Assembly: GCA_023715865.1 (NCBI GenBank)
Contig: JAMBOW010000001.1
Location: 2,356,001-2,420,000, forward strand
Reading direction: 5' to 3'
Source: Neobacillus mesonae
GTDB taxonomy: Bacteria > Bacillota > Bacilli > Paenibacillales > Paenibacillaceae
Length of the DNA stretch: 64,000 nucleotides
This document shows positions 34,696 through 43,841 of this stretch, piece by piece (positions within the stretch are counted from its first letter, which is position 1; the number at the start of each line of letters is the position of its first letter). Below the pieces are notes generated by a model. The model saw nothing but the letters and a program-made list of their open reading frames with translations, searched no databases and was not told where the DNA came from. Position numbers and translations under genes: made by a program.

Positions 34696-35376
34696 ATGGA
34701 TTTACATATTCGTCCTACTCCTACATCAACAAGAGAAGCAGTATATGAAGCTTTGAAGGACCAAATTTTAAATTTTGACCTCATTCCGGGCACGACCATC
34801 TCCGAGAAAGAGATTTCACTATCTTTTAATGTAAGCCGTACTCCAGTGCGGGAAAGCTTCCTAAGACTTGCGGGAGAAGGACTGCTCGACGTGTATCCCC
34901 AACGCGGTACTGTTGTTTCCCTTATCGATCTATCGCTTGTAGAGGAAGCTCGCTTTATGCGGGAGCAGCTGGAATGCGCAGTCATCCGTCTTGCTTGTCA
35001 GCACTTCTCCGAAGTCGATATTGCCGAGCTGGAACTGCTGCTCGTAAGGCAGCGTGCCTCTATGGAAGCGCAGGATAACAAGACGATGTTTGAGCTGGAT
35101 GAAGCTTTTCATCGTACCTTGTTTGCAAGATGCAGCAAGAGCAACACTTGGACGGCAATGCAGCAAATGAATGTTCATATGAATCGGATCCGCAAGCTCC
35201 GTCTTGCGGCAAATCATGACTGGCAGCATATCTACGACCAGCATCGGCAAATGGTTGAATCTATTTCGAAGCGGGATGAGGAGCAGGCTGTAAGTCTGAT
35301 GAAGGATCATTTGAGCTTAGCAATTCATGATGAAAGCTATTTAAGAGAACAGTTTCCTACTTATTTCAAACCTTGA
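34696..35376 (+). CDS. GntR family regulator (FadR/FCD type) of hexuronate genes
   Basis: The 226-residue regulator has an N-terminal winged helix (TREAVYEALKDQIL, then ISEKEISLSFNVSRTPVRES as the recognition helix) and a C-terminal FCD ligand domain with the metal-binding histidines (DEAFHRTLFARC, YDQHRQMVE, MKDHL). It heads the uxuA-uxuB operon, 22 bases upstream of uxuA, so it is a likely UxuR/ExuR-like regulator sensing a hexuronate or aldonate intermediate. Confidence 0.87.
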   Translation: MDLHIRPTPTSTREAVYEALKDQILNFDLIPGTTISEKEISLSFNVSRTPVRESFLRLAGEGLLDVYPQRGTVVSLIDLSLVEEARFMREQLECAVIRLACQHFSEVDIAELELLLVRQRASMEAQDNKTMFELDEAFHRTLFARCSKSNTWTAMQQMNVHMNRIRKLRLAANHDWQHIYDQHRQMVESISKRDEEQAVSLMKDHLSLAIHDESYLREQFPTYFKP

Positions 35377-35398
35377 CCATTGAAAGGTGGCTGCTAAC

Positions 35399-36496
35399 AT
35401 GAAAATGGTATTCCGCTGGTTTGGCGAAGGCAACGATACGGTCACTTTGAACCAGATCAGGCAAATTCCGGGCGTCGAAGGCATCGTGTGGGCGCTTCAT
35501 GATGTTCCAGCAGGTGAAGAATGGCCGATGGACAAAATTCTCACGATTAAGTCACAGGCCGATCAGGCGGGGCTTCATCTCCATGTTGTTGAAAGCGTGA
35601 ACATTCATGAGGATATCAAGCTTGGTCTCCCTTCCAGAGATATGTATATTGACAACTACAAAAAAACGATTGAGAAGCTTGCACAGGTAGGCGTAAAAGT
35701 AATCTGCTACAACTTCATGCCGATCTTCGACTGGCTGCGGACTGATTTATATAAGGAAGGACCTGACGGCTCCACTGCCCTCTTCTATGAAAAGGCCCGT
35801 ATTCACAACATCGATCCTTTTGAGCTGGTTAATCAAATTAATCAAGATTCACGCTTGACCATGCCGGGCTGGGAGCCTGAACGATTAAAGCACCTGACCT
35901 CATTGTTTGAGGCCTATAAGAATGTAACAGAAGAAGACCTGTGGGCAAACCTGGAATATTTCCTGAATGAAATCATCCCGGTAGCCGAAGCAAATGATAT
36001 CCGAATGGCCATTCACCCGGATGATCCGCCTTGGCCAATCTTCGGACTGCCTCGGATCATTACTAACCAAGACAATGTCCGGCGCTTCCTTTCGCTCTAT
36101 GACAGTCCTTACAATAGCATTACGCTCTGCAGCGGATCGCTTGGTGCTAATCCGCAGAACGATATTGTCTCCATGATCCATGAGTTTGAGGGACGCATTC
36201 CTTTTGCCCATATCCGCAACGTCAAAGTATACGATAATGGGGACTTTATCGAAACCTCTCATCGCACACAGGATGGAACAGTGGATATTTCAGGTATTGT
36301 ACGTGCATATCACGAAACTGGATTTACAGGGTACGCCCGCCCAGATCATGGCCGTCATATCTGGGATGAGAAATGCAGACCAGGCTACGGGCTGTATGAC
36401 CGTGCACTAGGTATCATGTATTTATGGGGTCTATGGGACGCCTATGCTAAAGTGAAGGATACCAACACGATGGAAGAGCAGGTGAGCAGTATATGA
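35399..36496 (+). CDS. uxuA: Mannonate dehydratase
   Basis: The 365-residue enzyme converts D-mannonate to 2-keto-3-deoxygluconate in hexuronate breakdown. It has the UxuA pattern: [15 protein letters not shown] at the start, [18 protein letters not shown] near residue 105, [18 protein letters not shown] near 205, [10 protein letters not shown] and a C-terminal [11 protein letters not shown] with metal-binding His/Asp. The ATG at 35399 is preferred because a GTG four codons earlier overlaps the AAAGGTGG site. It overlaps the next gene by four bases. Confidence 0.95.
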   Translation: MKMVFRWFGEGNDTVTLNQIRQIPGVEGIVWALHDVPAGEEWPMDKILTIKSQADQAGLHLHVVESVNIHEDIKLGLPSRDMYIDNYKKTIEKLAQVGVKVICYNFMPIFDWLRTDLYKEGPDGSTALFYEKARIHNIDPFELVNQINQDSRLTMPGWEPERLKHLTSLFEAYKNVTEEDLWANLEYFLNEIIPVAEANDIRMAIHPDDPPWPIFGLPRIITNQDNVRRFLSLYDSPYNSITLCSGSLGANPQNDIVSMIHEFEGRIPFAHIRNVKVYDNGDFIETSHRTQDGTVDISGIVRAYHETGFTGYARPDHGRHIWDEKCRPGYGLYDRALGIMYLWGLWDAYAKVKDTNTMEEQVSSI

Positions 36497-37356
36497 CCAG
36501 CTTGAAACCACAGCCAAATCATTCAAGCTTCACAGGTAAAGTAGTCGTCATCACGGGGGGGTCAGGTGTATTATGCCGCGTAATGGCCGAGGAGCTGGCC
36601 AGACAGGGCGCTAAGGTTGCTGTCCTGAACCGTACAGCAGAAAAAGGAGCAGCCGTTGCAGAGTCAATTACTCAAAGCGGAGGAACCGCCATTGCATTAT
36701 CCTGTGATGTAACTGATGAAGATAGTGTAAAGGCTGCTGCAGATGCTGTAGCAAAAGAACTCGGTCTGTGCGATATCCTCATTAATGGTGCAGGAGGCAA
36801 CCGGCCTACAGCAATCACGACGAATGAAAACTTTCAGACCGAAGATCTGACACGTCAGGACACCACTTCATTCTATGATCTTAAGGTTGAAGGCTTTCGC
36901 GGTGTATTCGACCTGAACATTGTCGGTACACTGATCCCTGCTCAAATCTTCTCGAAACAAATGCTGGGAAAAGAAGGCGCAACGATCATTAATATTTCAT
37001 CTATGAGCGCCTATTCTCCGATGACCAAGGTTCCGGCTTATAGTGCTGCCAAAGCAGCTATCAACAATTTTACAGAGTGGCTGGCTGTTCACCTCGCTGA
37101 ATCTGGCATACGCGTTAACGCCATTGCGCCAGGCTTTTATCTAACTGAGCAGAACGAAAAGCTGCTTCTGAATGAAGATGGAAGCTTGACAGAACGGTCT
37201 CATAAAATTATTTCTCATACGCCGATGCGCCGATTTGGCAAACCGGAAGATCTGCTCGGCACCCTACTCTGGCTGGCTGATGACAACGCATCCGGATTTG
37301 TAACCGGTACAGTTATTCCAGTAGATGGAGGCTTTAACGCCTACTCAGGTGTATAA
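36493..37356 (+). CDS. uxuB: D-mannonate oxidoreductase, short-chain dehydrogenase type
   Basis: The 287-residue SDR has [18 protein letters not shown] for cofactor binding, [19 protein letters not shown] with the catalytic Ser, and [14 protein letters not shown] (Tyr-x3-Lys). It is of the type encoded after uxuA in Bacillus (YjmF), reducing D-fructuronate to D-mannonate. The four-base overlap with uxuA implies translational coupling. The pair covers fructuronate to ketodeoxygluconate; isomerase (UxaC) and transporter are not in the window. Confidence 0.87.
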   Translation: MTSLKPQPNHSSFTGKVVVITGGSGVLCRVMAEELARQGAKVAVLNRTAEKGAAVAESITQSGGTAIALSCDVTDEDSVKAAADAVAKELGLCDILINGAGGNRPTAITTNENFQTEDLTRQDTTSFYDLKVEGFRGVFDLNIVGTLIPAQIFSKQMLGKEGATIINISSMSAYSPMTKVPAYSAAKAAINNFTEWLAVHLAESGIRVNAIAPGFYLTEQNEKLLLNEDGSLTERSHKIISHTPMRRFGKPEDLLGTLLWLADDNASGFVTGTVIPVDGGFNAYSGV

Positions 37357-37375
37357 AGTTCAAAGATGAGCACAC

Positions 37376-37408
37376 AAAAACGCTTGGAAAATATCCAAGC
37401 GTTTTTTC
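37376..37408 (+). terminator. Rho-independent terminator of the gntR-uxuA-uxuB operon
   Basis: ACGCTTGGA and TCCAAGCGT form a nine-pair stem with a five-base loop, followed by TTTTTTC. Confidence 0.9.
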
Positions 37409-37568
37409 TTTATATTTATTTTATTTACCCGTATGCATTTCGTAATCTCTTACGAGCATTCCTCACACGAATTCATTTCGTTATAAGGCACTGCGCTGTT
37501 ATATCTCTAGGTATTCACCTAATCTATAGATACAACATACGCTAAAGCAAAAACTGGAGGAATACATC

Positions 37569-38459
37569 ATGCTCCGCCCTGACTCACGCGATTTACAGCC
37601 CAGACCGGGAATCGTTCGAGCTGCACTTCCTTATGCTTTTCATTCTCCTTTCTTTACTGCCCATTGCGCTCCTTCTCCTGCACCGCTTTCCTATCAGAGG
37701 TCTTCATTTCATCCATACTCCTGGAGATCTTACGACGGACTCCGTGCTCCCTTCCAGCATGAATCCGCCCCAATCAGAGCCGATTTCACGGGTGACGGTA
37801 TTGAGGATACGGCTATGCTGGCCTGGAATAGCAGTGCCGAGGGCAGTCCCTACGTGACAGATATCACCCTCATCATTCAAAATGGAGCAGGTGGTCCTGC
37901 CTTCCAATTTCAGCTCCCCGAAAGCTCAGGCTACAGCCCAACACTTTTTGCCGGAGATTTTAGCGGAGATGGCATTCCCGACTTGTTCATATCGATTCAA
38001 TCCGGAGGCTCAGGTGCTTTTACCTATAACTATCTCTATTCCTACAATGGCGGTGTATTGAGAGAGCTGTTTAGCTCCGACCGCTATAACAACGAACAAA
38101 TCTATCAAGTCGATTACCTTGATTACTACAGGCTGCAGGTCACAAGTGTAAATCATTTGAAGACCTATCTTCTGGATATTTCTTCTCGCGGAAGTGAATA
38201 TTTATCTGCCATATATAACGAAGACGGAACGCTGAAGCATCCGCTCCAAGGCGATGTGCTGCCTGTAAGCGGGGTGTATCCTGTCGATTTTGATCAGGAT
38301 GGCATTTATGAGCTGCTCGCATTTCAAGGGATTATGGGACAATATAATGCAGATCGGTTTGGTTATGTACAAAATGCTCTGAAATATCAAAACGGCAGCT
38401 GGAGTCTTATGAATCAGTGGGTTGCTATTTACGGCTCAGATGTACCCGCCGGCTCATAA
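37569..38459 (+). CDS. FG-GAP/VCBS-like protein with apparently frameshifted N-terminus
   Basis: The 296-codon frame has three calcium-loop-like repeats (DFTGDGIED near residue 72, DFSGDGIPD near 137, DFDQDGIYE near 238), the pattern of extracellular FG-GAP/VCBS beta-propeller proteins. The start has CTGGAGG eight bases upstream. However, residues 3 to about 70 are rich in Pro, His, Arg and Ser and look out of frame, while the +1 frame there reads a membrane anchor (HFLMLFILLSLLPIALLLLH). Two compensating indels would explain this. As written the product lacks any export signal. Confidence 0.6.
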   Translation: MLRPDSRDLQPRPGIVRAALPYAFHSPFFTAHCAPSPAPLSYQRSSFHPYSWRSYDGLRAPFQHESAPIRADFTGDGIEDTAMLAWNSSAEGSPYVTDITLIIQNGAGGPAFQFQLPESSGYSPTLFAGDFSGDGIPDLFISIQSGGSGAFTYNYLYSYNGGVLRELFSSDRYNNEQIYQVDYLDYYRLQVTSVNHLKTYLLDISSRGSEYLSAIYNEDGTLKHPLQGDVLPVSGVYPVDFDQDGIYELLAFQGIMGQYNADRFGYVQNALKYQNGSWSLMNQWVAIYGSDVPAGS

Positions 38460-38466
38460 TTAATAG

Positions 38467-38505
38467 TAAAGCTGGCCTCTGATCATCAGAGGTCAGCTTT
38501 TTTAT
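38467..38505. terminator. Bidirectional Rho-independent terminator
   Basis: AAAGCTG-x-CCTCTGA pairs with TCAGAGG-x-CAGCTTT and is followed by TTTTA; an A-run lies on the left side as well. Shared by the VCBS-like gene and the arabinanase gene. Confidence 0.8.
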
Positions 38506-38544
38506 TTAAACTATTATGAACTAAATATCGCTTTCACTTACCAA

Positions 38545-39492
38545 TTAATAGCTCGGCCAGCCGTTTGGCCAATTCAAATCACTGATCAGCAGCTTAGGAT
38601 TTCCATTATCATCGGCATCGTACGCGTGTCTTGCAATCACGTTTGTGCTGTATATATCCTGTCCACCGGGTCCCTTCCATTTTGCATTGCCTGAATCCAG
38701 AATAGTGCCTCCTCCATTCATCATGTCTACACCGTTTTTATCTACATAAGGCCCTGTAATGCTAGTAGAGCGCCCGTACACAATTTTATAAGTACTGTTT
38801 ACGCCCTGACAGCAGCTGTCGATAGAGGCAAACAAGTAATAGTACCCGCTGCGGTATACAATACTTGGCCCTTCAATGGCTCCATTATTAGAAGGTCTCG
38901 AAGCAATAGAATAGATGCTGCCGGTCGGTTTCATTGTATTTTTATCCAGCTTCGTTATCTTGATGCCGCTCCAGAATGAGCCGAAGGCAAGCCATGGATC
39001 TCCATTAGCATCAATGACGAGATTTGGATCGATAGCGTTGTAATTGTTAGATGTTGTGGTTCGGAGCACCAGACCGTCATCTCTCCATTGTCCTGCACCA
39101 ATGCTGGAAGCGGATGCAAGACCAATCGCAGATTGATTGGAGCCGAAGGACGAGATAGAATAATACAGCCATACCCTGCCGTTGTACACATGTACGTCCG
39201 GCGCCCACACATCATTGTAGGTTTGATTGGGTACATAGGAGCTCCACCAAGCAGGGGGACTCAGGAATATTTGCGGCACGCGATACCAGGAGGTACCGTT
39301 GTCTGACTTAAGCACTTGAAGACCTTGTCCGGTCGAGAAGGTATACCAGCTGTTACCTTCTTTGATAATACTCGGATCGTGCACAGCAATATCTCCCGTT
39401 AAATTCCAAAACGCGGCAAATCCAGGCGTGCTTAAAGTAAACATAGAAGCAGCGAGCGTTCCTGCGAGCAACCACTTTTTCAACTTTTTCAA
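38545..39492 (-). CDS. abnA: Secreted arabinan endo-1,5-alpha-L-arabinosidase (GH43)
   Basis: The 315-residue precursor has a signal peptide (residues 1-27, ending GFAA). The mature five-bladed propeller shows the GH43 catalytic acids: AVHDPSII (base Asp), NAIDPNLVIDANGDPW (pKa-tuning Asp) and GAIEGPSIVY (acid Glu), plus WAPDVHV and SDLNWPNGWPSY at the end. It cuts alpha-1,5-arabinan outside the cell. Monocistronic and divergent from an ArsR-type regulator; a 31-bp palindrome and a cre-like site lie in the shared gap. No arabinose transport genes are nearby. Confidence 0.9.
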   Translation of the reverse strand: MKKLKKWLLAGTLAASMFTLSTPGFAAFWNLTGDIAVHDPSIIKEGNSWYTFSTGQGLQVLKSDNGTSWYRVPQIFLSPPAWWSSYVPNQTYNDVWAPDVHVYNGRVWLYYSISSFGSNQSAIGLASASSIGAGQWRDDGLVLRTTTSNNYNAIDPNLVIDANGDPWLAFGSFWSGIKITKLDKNTMKPTGSIYSIASRPSNNGAIEGPSIVYRSGYYYLFASIDSCCQGVNSTYKIVYGRSTSITGPYVDKNGVDMMNGGGTILDSGNAKWKGPGGQDIYSTNVIARHAYDADDNGNPKLLISDLNWPNGWPSY

Positions 39493-39524
39493 CGCATATC
39501 ACCACCTGATTAGTTTAAGAGTCC

Positions 39525-39555
39525 TTAATTTATATTTTAATAAAATATAAATTAA
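39525..39555. promoter_or_regulatory. Perfect 31-bp AT-rich palindrome, probable ArsR operator
   Basis: TTAATTTATATTTTA and TAAAATATAAATTAA flank one central A; all fifteen pairs match. It ends 33 bases upstream of the arabinanase ATG. ArsR-type regulators bind AT-rich inverted repeats of this kind, so it is the best candidate operator for the divergent regulator. Confidence 0.7.
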
Positions 39556-39574
39556 TTTAGACTCACGCTGATTA

Positions 39575-39588
39575 TAAAAGCGTTTACA
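39575..39588 (-). promoter_or_regulatory. cre-like CcpA site
   Basis: On the minus strand TGTAAACGCTTTTA matches the cre consensus TGWAANCGNTNWCA except for the penultimate base. Its position about 85 bases upstream of the arabinanase start fits carbon catabolite repression. Confidence 0.6.
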
Positions 39589-39777
39589 TTTGTTGGCAAT
39601 ATCTTTTTTCCATTTTTATTCATTTCTATATGCTATCCCACATATCGCATTGACTGTTATATGTTGTTAGCACTTACAAAATAGCTTAGAATGCAAAATA
39701 GGTGTATGATTTTAATGTATAAAATTACATAGACGAAGTTATAATTCCTCACTATTTAACGAAAGGAATCACTACAT

Positions 39778-40695
39778 ATGATCTACATTAAAGATTTAAT
39801 GTCCGGTATCCATATCTTTAAAGCACTAAGTTCGGATGTTCGCATCCAAATTATAGACATGCTGTCAAAGCATCAGAGCCTTAATCTAAATGACATTGCA
39901 ACCCGCCTTAATCTTACGAACGGGGCGATAACGATGCACATTAAGAAGCTGGAAGAGAGCGGCCTGATTAACATCAATACAGCGGTCGGCAAACACGGTA
40001 TCCAGAAGATCTGCTATCTGAATGAGGACAAGCTGATGGTCGATCTGAGAAGTCAGGACATTCATAACCGTTATGAGGTTGAAATTAGTGTAGGACATTA
40101 CAGCAACTATAAGGCTGTACCGACCTGCGGGCTTGCAACCAAAGACAGCATCGTCGGTGATTTTGACGAACCAAGGTATTTTGCCGATCCGATGCGGATT
40201 GATGCGGAACTTATATGGCTGTCTGAAGGTTTTCTCGAATACCGAATACCCAATTACCTCAAATCGAATGAATCCTTCAAGGAAATACAATTCTCTATGG
40301 AGCTCAGTTCCGAGGCACCAGGATTTGATAACAACTATCCCTCCGACATTTTCTTTTATCTGAACGGAATTGAGCTTGGCTGCTGGACAAGCCCGGGAGA
40401 TTTCGGGGACAAAAGAGGCGCATTTAATCCCGAATGGTGGCCCCCTCATCTAAACCAATATGGGATGCTTAAGCTGATTCGGATTAATGAGGAAGGAAGC
40501 TATGTGGATGGATGCCGTATATCTGACGTTACTGTAAACGACATCGGCCTGGATTACAAAAGCGATATCAGATTCCGCATCGCTGTTACGGATCAGCCTG
40601 TCAACAAAGGCGGACTTACGGTTTACGGCAAGCATTTCGGCAACTACAGCCAGGACATTCTGGCCCGTGTATTGTATAATGTTAAAGGAGAATGA
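39778..40695 (+). CDS. ArsR-type winged-helix regulator with large C-terminal domain
   Basis: The 305-residue protein begins with an ArsR-like winged helix (HIFKALSSDVRIQIIDMLSK, then LNDIATRLNLTNGAITMHIK as the recognition helix). The cysteines of metal sensors are absent there. The remaining 220 residues are beta-rich and aromatic (WLSEGFLEYRIPNYL, FNPEWWPPHLNQYG), which suggests a carbohydrate- or glycan-sensing domain. Proteins of this size recur next to glycoside hydrolase genes in Paenibacillus. Divergent to the arabinanase gene, it is its likely regulator. Start at 39778 with GAAAGGA upstream. Confidence 0.8.
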   Translation: MIYIKDLMSGIHIFKALSSDVRIQIIDMLSKHQSLNLNDIATRLNLTNGAITMHIKKLEESGLININTAVGKHGIQKICYLNEDKLMVDLRSQDIHNRYEVEISVGHYSNYKAVPTCGLATKDSIVGDFDEPRYFADPMRIDAELIWLSEGFLEYRIPNYLKSNESFKEIQFSMELSSEAPGFDNNYPSDIFFYLNGIELGCWTSPGDFGDKRGAFNPEWWPPHLNQYGMLKLIRINEEGSYVDGCRISDVTVNDIGLDYKSDIRFRIAVTDQPVNKGGLTVYGKHFGNYSQDILARVLYNVKGE

Positions 40696-40710
40696 CAGAC
40701 GTTAGCCCTG

Positions 40711-40760
40711 GACCTGCAGCATCTCGCGACGAGAGACTCGAGAAGCCTGCAGGTTTTTTA
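40711..40760 (+). terminator. Rho-independent terminator after the ArsR-type gene
   Basis: ACCTGCAG and CTGCAGGT enclose an inner CTCG/CGAG stem and are followed by TTTTTTAA. Confidence 0.75.
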
Positions 40761-40886
40761 AGTATATATTCTATATACATTCAAGCTTCGATTGCATTAA
40801 TGTTCATATGGAAACAATGGAAGATATGATAAAATAGAATTTCTGATTTGTCAGGAAAATTAAAGGATAAAGGATGCGTAGCAGTA

Positions 40887-41657
40887 ATGGAGCCATCGAT
40901 AACCGCAGAAAGAAACAATACAACCATGGAAATTATCGAGGTGTGTCTGCTTGCCGGCAAAATCATGCTCCAGAGCGGGGCTGAAACGTACCGTGTAGAA
41001 GACACCATGATGCGGATCGCCTCTGCCTTCGGAATGCCAAATTCCCATAGCTATGTAACGCCGACGGGCATTATTTTCTCAACGGATGGACTACAGCCAG
41101 CCAAGCTAATCCGTATATCGGAGCGGACTACTGACCTGCACAAGGTTGCCGCTGTGAATCATGTGTCAAGACAGATCGGCAAATCGGAACTGAGTCCAAA
41201 AGAAGCCTATCACTTGCTAAAAGATATTGAAAATGAATCGGTATTATATAAAGTAAATCTTCGAACCGCGGCAGCCGCTCTTGCCAGCGGATGCTTTACC
41301 ATCATGTTTCAGGGCGGATGGACGGACTTTCTGCCAGCTATCATATGCGGCGGAGTTGGATTTGCAGCAGTGAGTCTATTTCAACGGCTGTCCCAGATTC
41401 GTTTCTTTGCCGAATTTACTGCCTCATTCATTGTCGGTCTCTTGGCGATCGTCATGGTTATGACAGGCTTTGGCAGCGAGCTCGACAAAATCATCATCGG
41501 CTCGGTCATGCCGCTCGTGCCAGGTCTTGCGATTACGAATGCCGTACGTGACCTGATGGCGGGACACCTCGTTTCAGGGCTGTCCAAGGGAGCGGATGCG
41601 TTTCTTACCGCATTTGCCATTGGTGCCGGAATAGCTGTCGTCTTCACCATTACATAG
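40887..41657 (+). CDS. ThrE-type threonine/serine exporter, large subunit
   Basis: The 256-residue protein is a DUF1212/ThrE N-terminal-type membrane protein: CLLAGKIMLQSGAETYRVED near the start, then five membrane segments including VGFAAVSLFQRLS, FIVGLLAIVMVMTGFG, and the PLVPGLAITNAVRDLMAGH signature. Together with the next gene it makes a split ThrE exporter for threonine/serine. The ATG at 40887 is preferred (AAAGGAT upstream); an earlier in-frame ATG at 40848 lacks a ribosome binding site. Confidence 0.88.
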   Translation: MEPSITAERNNTTMEIIEVCLLAGKIMLQSGAETYRVEDTMMRIASAFGMPNSHSYVTPTGIIFSTDGLQPAKLIRISERTTDLHKVAAVNHVSRQIGKSELSPKEAYHLLKDIENESVLYKVNLRTAAAALASGCFTIMFQGGWTDFLPAIICGGVGFAAVSLFQRLSQIRFFAEFTASFIVGLLAIVMVMTGFGSELDKIIIGSVMPLVPGLAITNAVRDLMAGHLVSGLSKGADAFLTAFAIGAGIAVVFTIT

Positions 41658-41690
41658 AATTACAGAGATGAAAGAAGAGGTATCAGCATC

Positions 41691-42125
41691 ATGCTCATTC
41701 ATACGGTAGAACAAGCCGTTACCAGTTTTATCGCTTCGCTTGCTTTTGGAATCATCTTTAATGCGCCGAAGAAAATGCTGTTTCCCTGCGGAATCGTCGG
41801 CATGCTCGGATGGCTCATCTATGATGTTATGGAGCCGGGATATGAGGCTGTTTCTGCTACCCTGGCCGCAACGGTGGTCATTGGTGTATTAAGCCAGTTG
41901 TTTGCCAGACTGTACAAGCAACCGGTCATCATCTTCAGCGTTGCCGGCATTATTCCTCTCGTTCCGGGAGGGATGGCTTACAATGCGATGCGTTATTTTG
42001 TGCAGAACGATTACACCGCAGCCGTTGAGCTTGCCGCCAAAGCATTAATGCTCGCGGGAAGCATTGCTGTGGGGTTGATTTTATCAGAAGTGTTGAATCA
42101 GGCATTCCGAAGAAAGCAGGCCTAG
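41691..42125 (+). CDS. ThrE-type threonine/serine exporter, small subunit (DUF3815)
   Basis: The 144-residue protein has four membrane segments and the C-terminal ThrE motif IIPLVPGGMAYNAMRYFV, mirroring the PLVPG motif of the partner. It follows 33 bases after the large subunit gene, the typical order of the two-gene exporter in Bacillota (as YjjP/YjjB in enterobacteria). A terminator closes the operon. Confidence 0.87.
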   Translation: MLIHTVEQAVTSFIASLAFGIIFNAPKKMLFPCGIVGMLGWLIYDVMEPGYEAVSATLAATVVIGVLSQLFARLYKQPVIIFSVAGIIPLVPGGMAYNAMRYFVQNDYTAAVELAAKALMLAGSIAVGLILSEVLNQAFRRKQA

Positions 42126-42132
42126 CAGCATA

Positions 42133-42178
42133 CAAAAAAAGAACTCGTTCATACAACCGTATGACCGGGTTCTTTTCG
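42133..42178. terminator. Bidirectional Rho-independent terminator
   Basis: AAAGAACTCG-x-TCATAC pairs with GTATGA-x-CGGGTTCTTT around AACC, with A-run left and T-run right. It serves the ThrE pair (+) and the acetyltransferase (-). Confidence 0.82.
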
Positions 42179-42198
42179 TTTTCAAGTCCAGTTTTAAT

Positions 42199-42705
42199 TC
42201 AACCTACCTTCTTGCCCAAAATCGCAAGATCACGCTTCTCTCCGTCCAAAACCGCAATCTCGGGGTAGTATCCCCACTGTTCAAAGCCGTATTTCTTGAG
42301 GAGACGAATACTTGGCTCGTTATGTCCAAATACAAATCCAAGAATTGTCGTCACACCAAGCCGAGGACATTCCTCGATCACTTTCTCAATTAAACGGCTT
42401 CCCGCACCGGTGCCCCTAAACGCTTCATCCACATATACACTGACCTCTACAGTTCCGTCGTACGCAGGTCTTCCGTAGAAGGAACTTAAGCTGACCCAGC
42501 CGGCAATTTGATCATTATACTTCATGACCCACAGCGGACGCTTGTCCGGCGTATGCTCCTCAAACCACGGGATACGGCTTTCAACAGTGACCGGTTCCAG
42601 GTCGGCAGTAACCATTCTTCCTGCAACCGTCGAATTATAAATGGCGACAATCGCGGGCAAATCTTCTTTTTGTGCATAGCTGAATGTAATGTTTAGTTTC
42701 TCCAC
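42199..42705 (-). CDS. GNAT acetyltransferase of the phosphinothricin/MnaT group
   Basis: The protein of 168 residues (GTG start near 42705, GGGGGAT seven bases upstream) matches the PAT/YncA group: AIVAIYNSTVAGRMVTADLE, RPLWVMKYNDQIAGWVSLS, YVDEAFRGTGAGSRLI (motif A) and GHNEPSIRLLKKYGFEQWG. Members acetylate phosphinothricin, methionine sulfoximine or other amino acids; the substrate here is not known. A TTG twelve codons upstream is an alternative start without a ribosome binding site. Confidence 0.85.
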   Translation of the reverse strand: MEKLNITFSYAQKEDLPAIVAIYNSTVAGRMVTADLEPVTVESRIPWFEEHTPDKRPLWVMKYNDQIAGWVSLSSFYGRPAYDGTVEVSVYVDEAFRGTGAGSRLIEKVIEECPRLGVTTILGFVFGHNEPSIRLLKKYGFEQWGYYPEIAVLDGEKRDLAILGKKVG

Positions 42706-42818
42706 AGCTGTTATCCCCCACAAAATTCTTTTTAATGACAAGGTTAACAGAGTAGACTAGCTATTTTCAATACAAATTTATATTGTATACCGTCAGGTCG
42801 CCTTGACCTAGCCTTTAC

Positions 42819-43688
42819 CTAATTCAGCTCTTCCAGCTCATAAGGCAGACCGGTCTGCTCCGCACTCCAATTCCATAGAAACTGAGATGTCTCCTCATCC
42901 ATCGCATGGGGTTTCAAGTCCTGTATCTTTTCCTCATAAAAATACTCCCCTGTAACCCCTTTCACTTCAGGACGAATCGCTAAATAGATTGCCGTTCTTG
43001 CCCCCTCCTCCGGCGTTAGGAAGAAAGGTGTTTTGCCCAGGAAAGCCATAATTTTAGTCCCGAAGCCTGTATTTCGATTCACCCCTATGCTGGTGCCGAC
43101 CGCTCCAGGATGAAGCGCATTGACAGTAATCCCGCTGCCCTCCAGCCGGTATGCAAGCTCTCTCGTAAACAAAACATTTGCGAGCTTTGATTGGCCATAG
43201 CTCTTAACGACGTTATATCCTTTGGTCAAATGCGGATCTTTTTTATGAACTTTTCCAAACTTGTATGCACCGGATGCTACATTAACAATTCTCCCCTCCG
43301 CCGCATTCGATAGAGCAGGCAGCAGTAGTCTCGTCAACAGATAGTGACCCAGATGATTTACGCCAATGGACATTTCAAACCCATTGGACGTTTCCTCCCT
43401 CTTTAATGCAACCACGCCGGCATTGTTAATCAGCACGTCAAGTTTCTCATTGACGGATAGGAACTGTCCCGCAAAATTGCGGATGCTGTCTAAGGAGCCC
43501 AGATCCAGCGACATAAGCTCTATCTGCTTTGATCCTGTGGCGGCCATTGCTTCATTCAGCGCTTTCCGTCCTCTTTCTTCACTTCGGCACGCCATGATAA
43601 CACGGTATCCCTGCAGAGCGAGCTCTATCGTCGTCGCAAGGCCCATGCCTGAATTGGCACCAGTTATGATCGCTGTCTTTGACTTCAT
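42819..43688 (-). CDS. Short-chain dehydrogenase (retinol dehydrogenase-like)
   Basis: The 289-residue SDR has TGANSGMGLATTIEL at the start, NNAGVVALKREET near residue 88, HYLLTRLLLPAL, the catalytic Ser in NVASGAY and YGQSKLANVLF (Tyr-x3-Lys), the pattern of the retinol dehydrogenase/protochlorophyllide-like group. Substrate unknown. Monocistronic in an otherwise mixed region. Confidence 0.85.
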   Translation of the reverse strand: MKSKTAIITGANSGMGLATTIELALQGYRVIMACRSEERGRKALNEAMAATGSKQIELMSLDLGSLDSIRNFAGQFLSVNEKLDVLINNAGVVALKREETSNGFEMSIGVNHLGHYLLTRLLLPALSNAAEGRIVNVASGAYKFGKVHKKDPHLTKGYNVVKSYGQSKLANVLFTRELAYRLEGSGITVNALHPGAVGTSIGVNRNTGFGTKIMAFLGKTPFFLTPEEGARTAIYLAIRPEVKGVTGEYFYEEKIQDLKPHAMDEETSQFLWNWSAEQTGLPYELEELN

Positions 43689-43841
43689 CTACAAATCATC
43701 CTTTCAGCGGGAACCATGAGGCTAGAAGTAGTTATATAAATGCCTAAGGTAAAGTTCGTCAATACCTATCTATCAGTAGTCGTTACTTTCATCATACAGT
43801 ATTCATAGATCAAAATAAAATAGAGCGCACCGCAGACAGCA

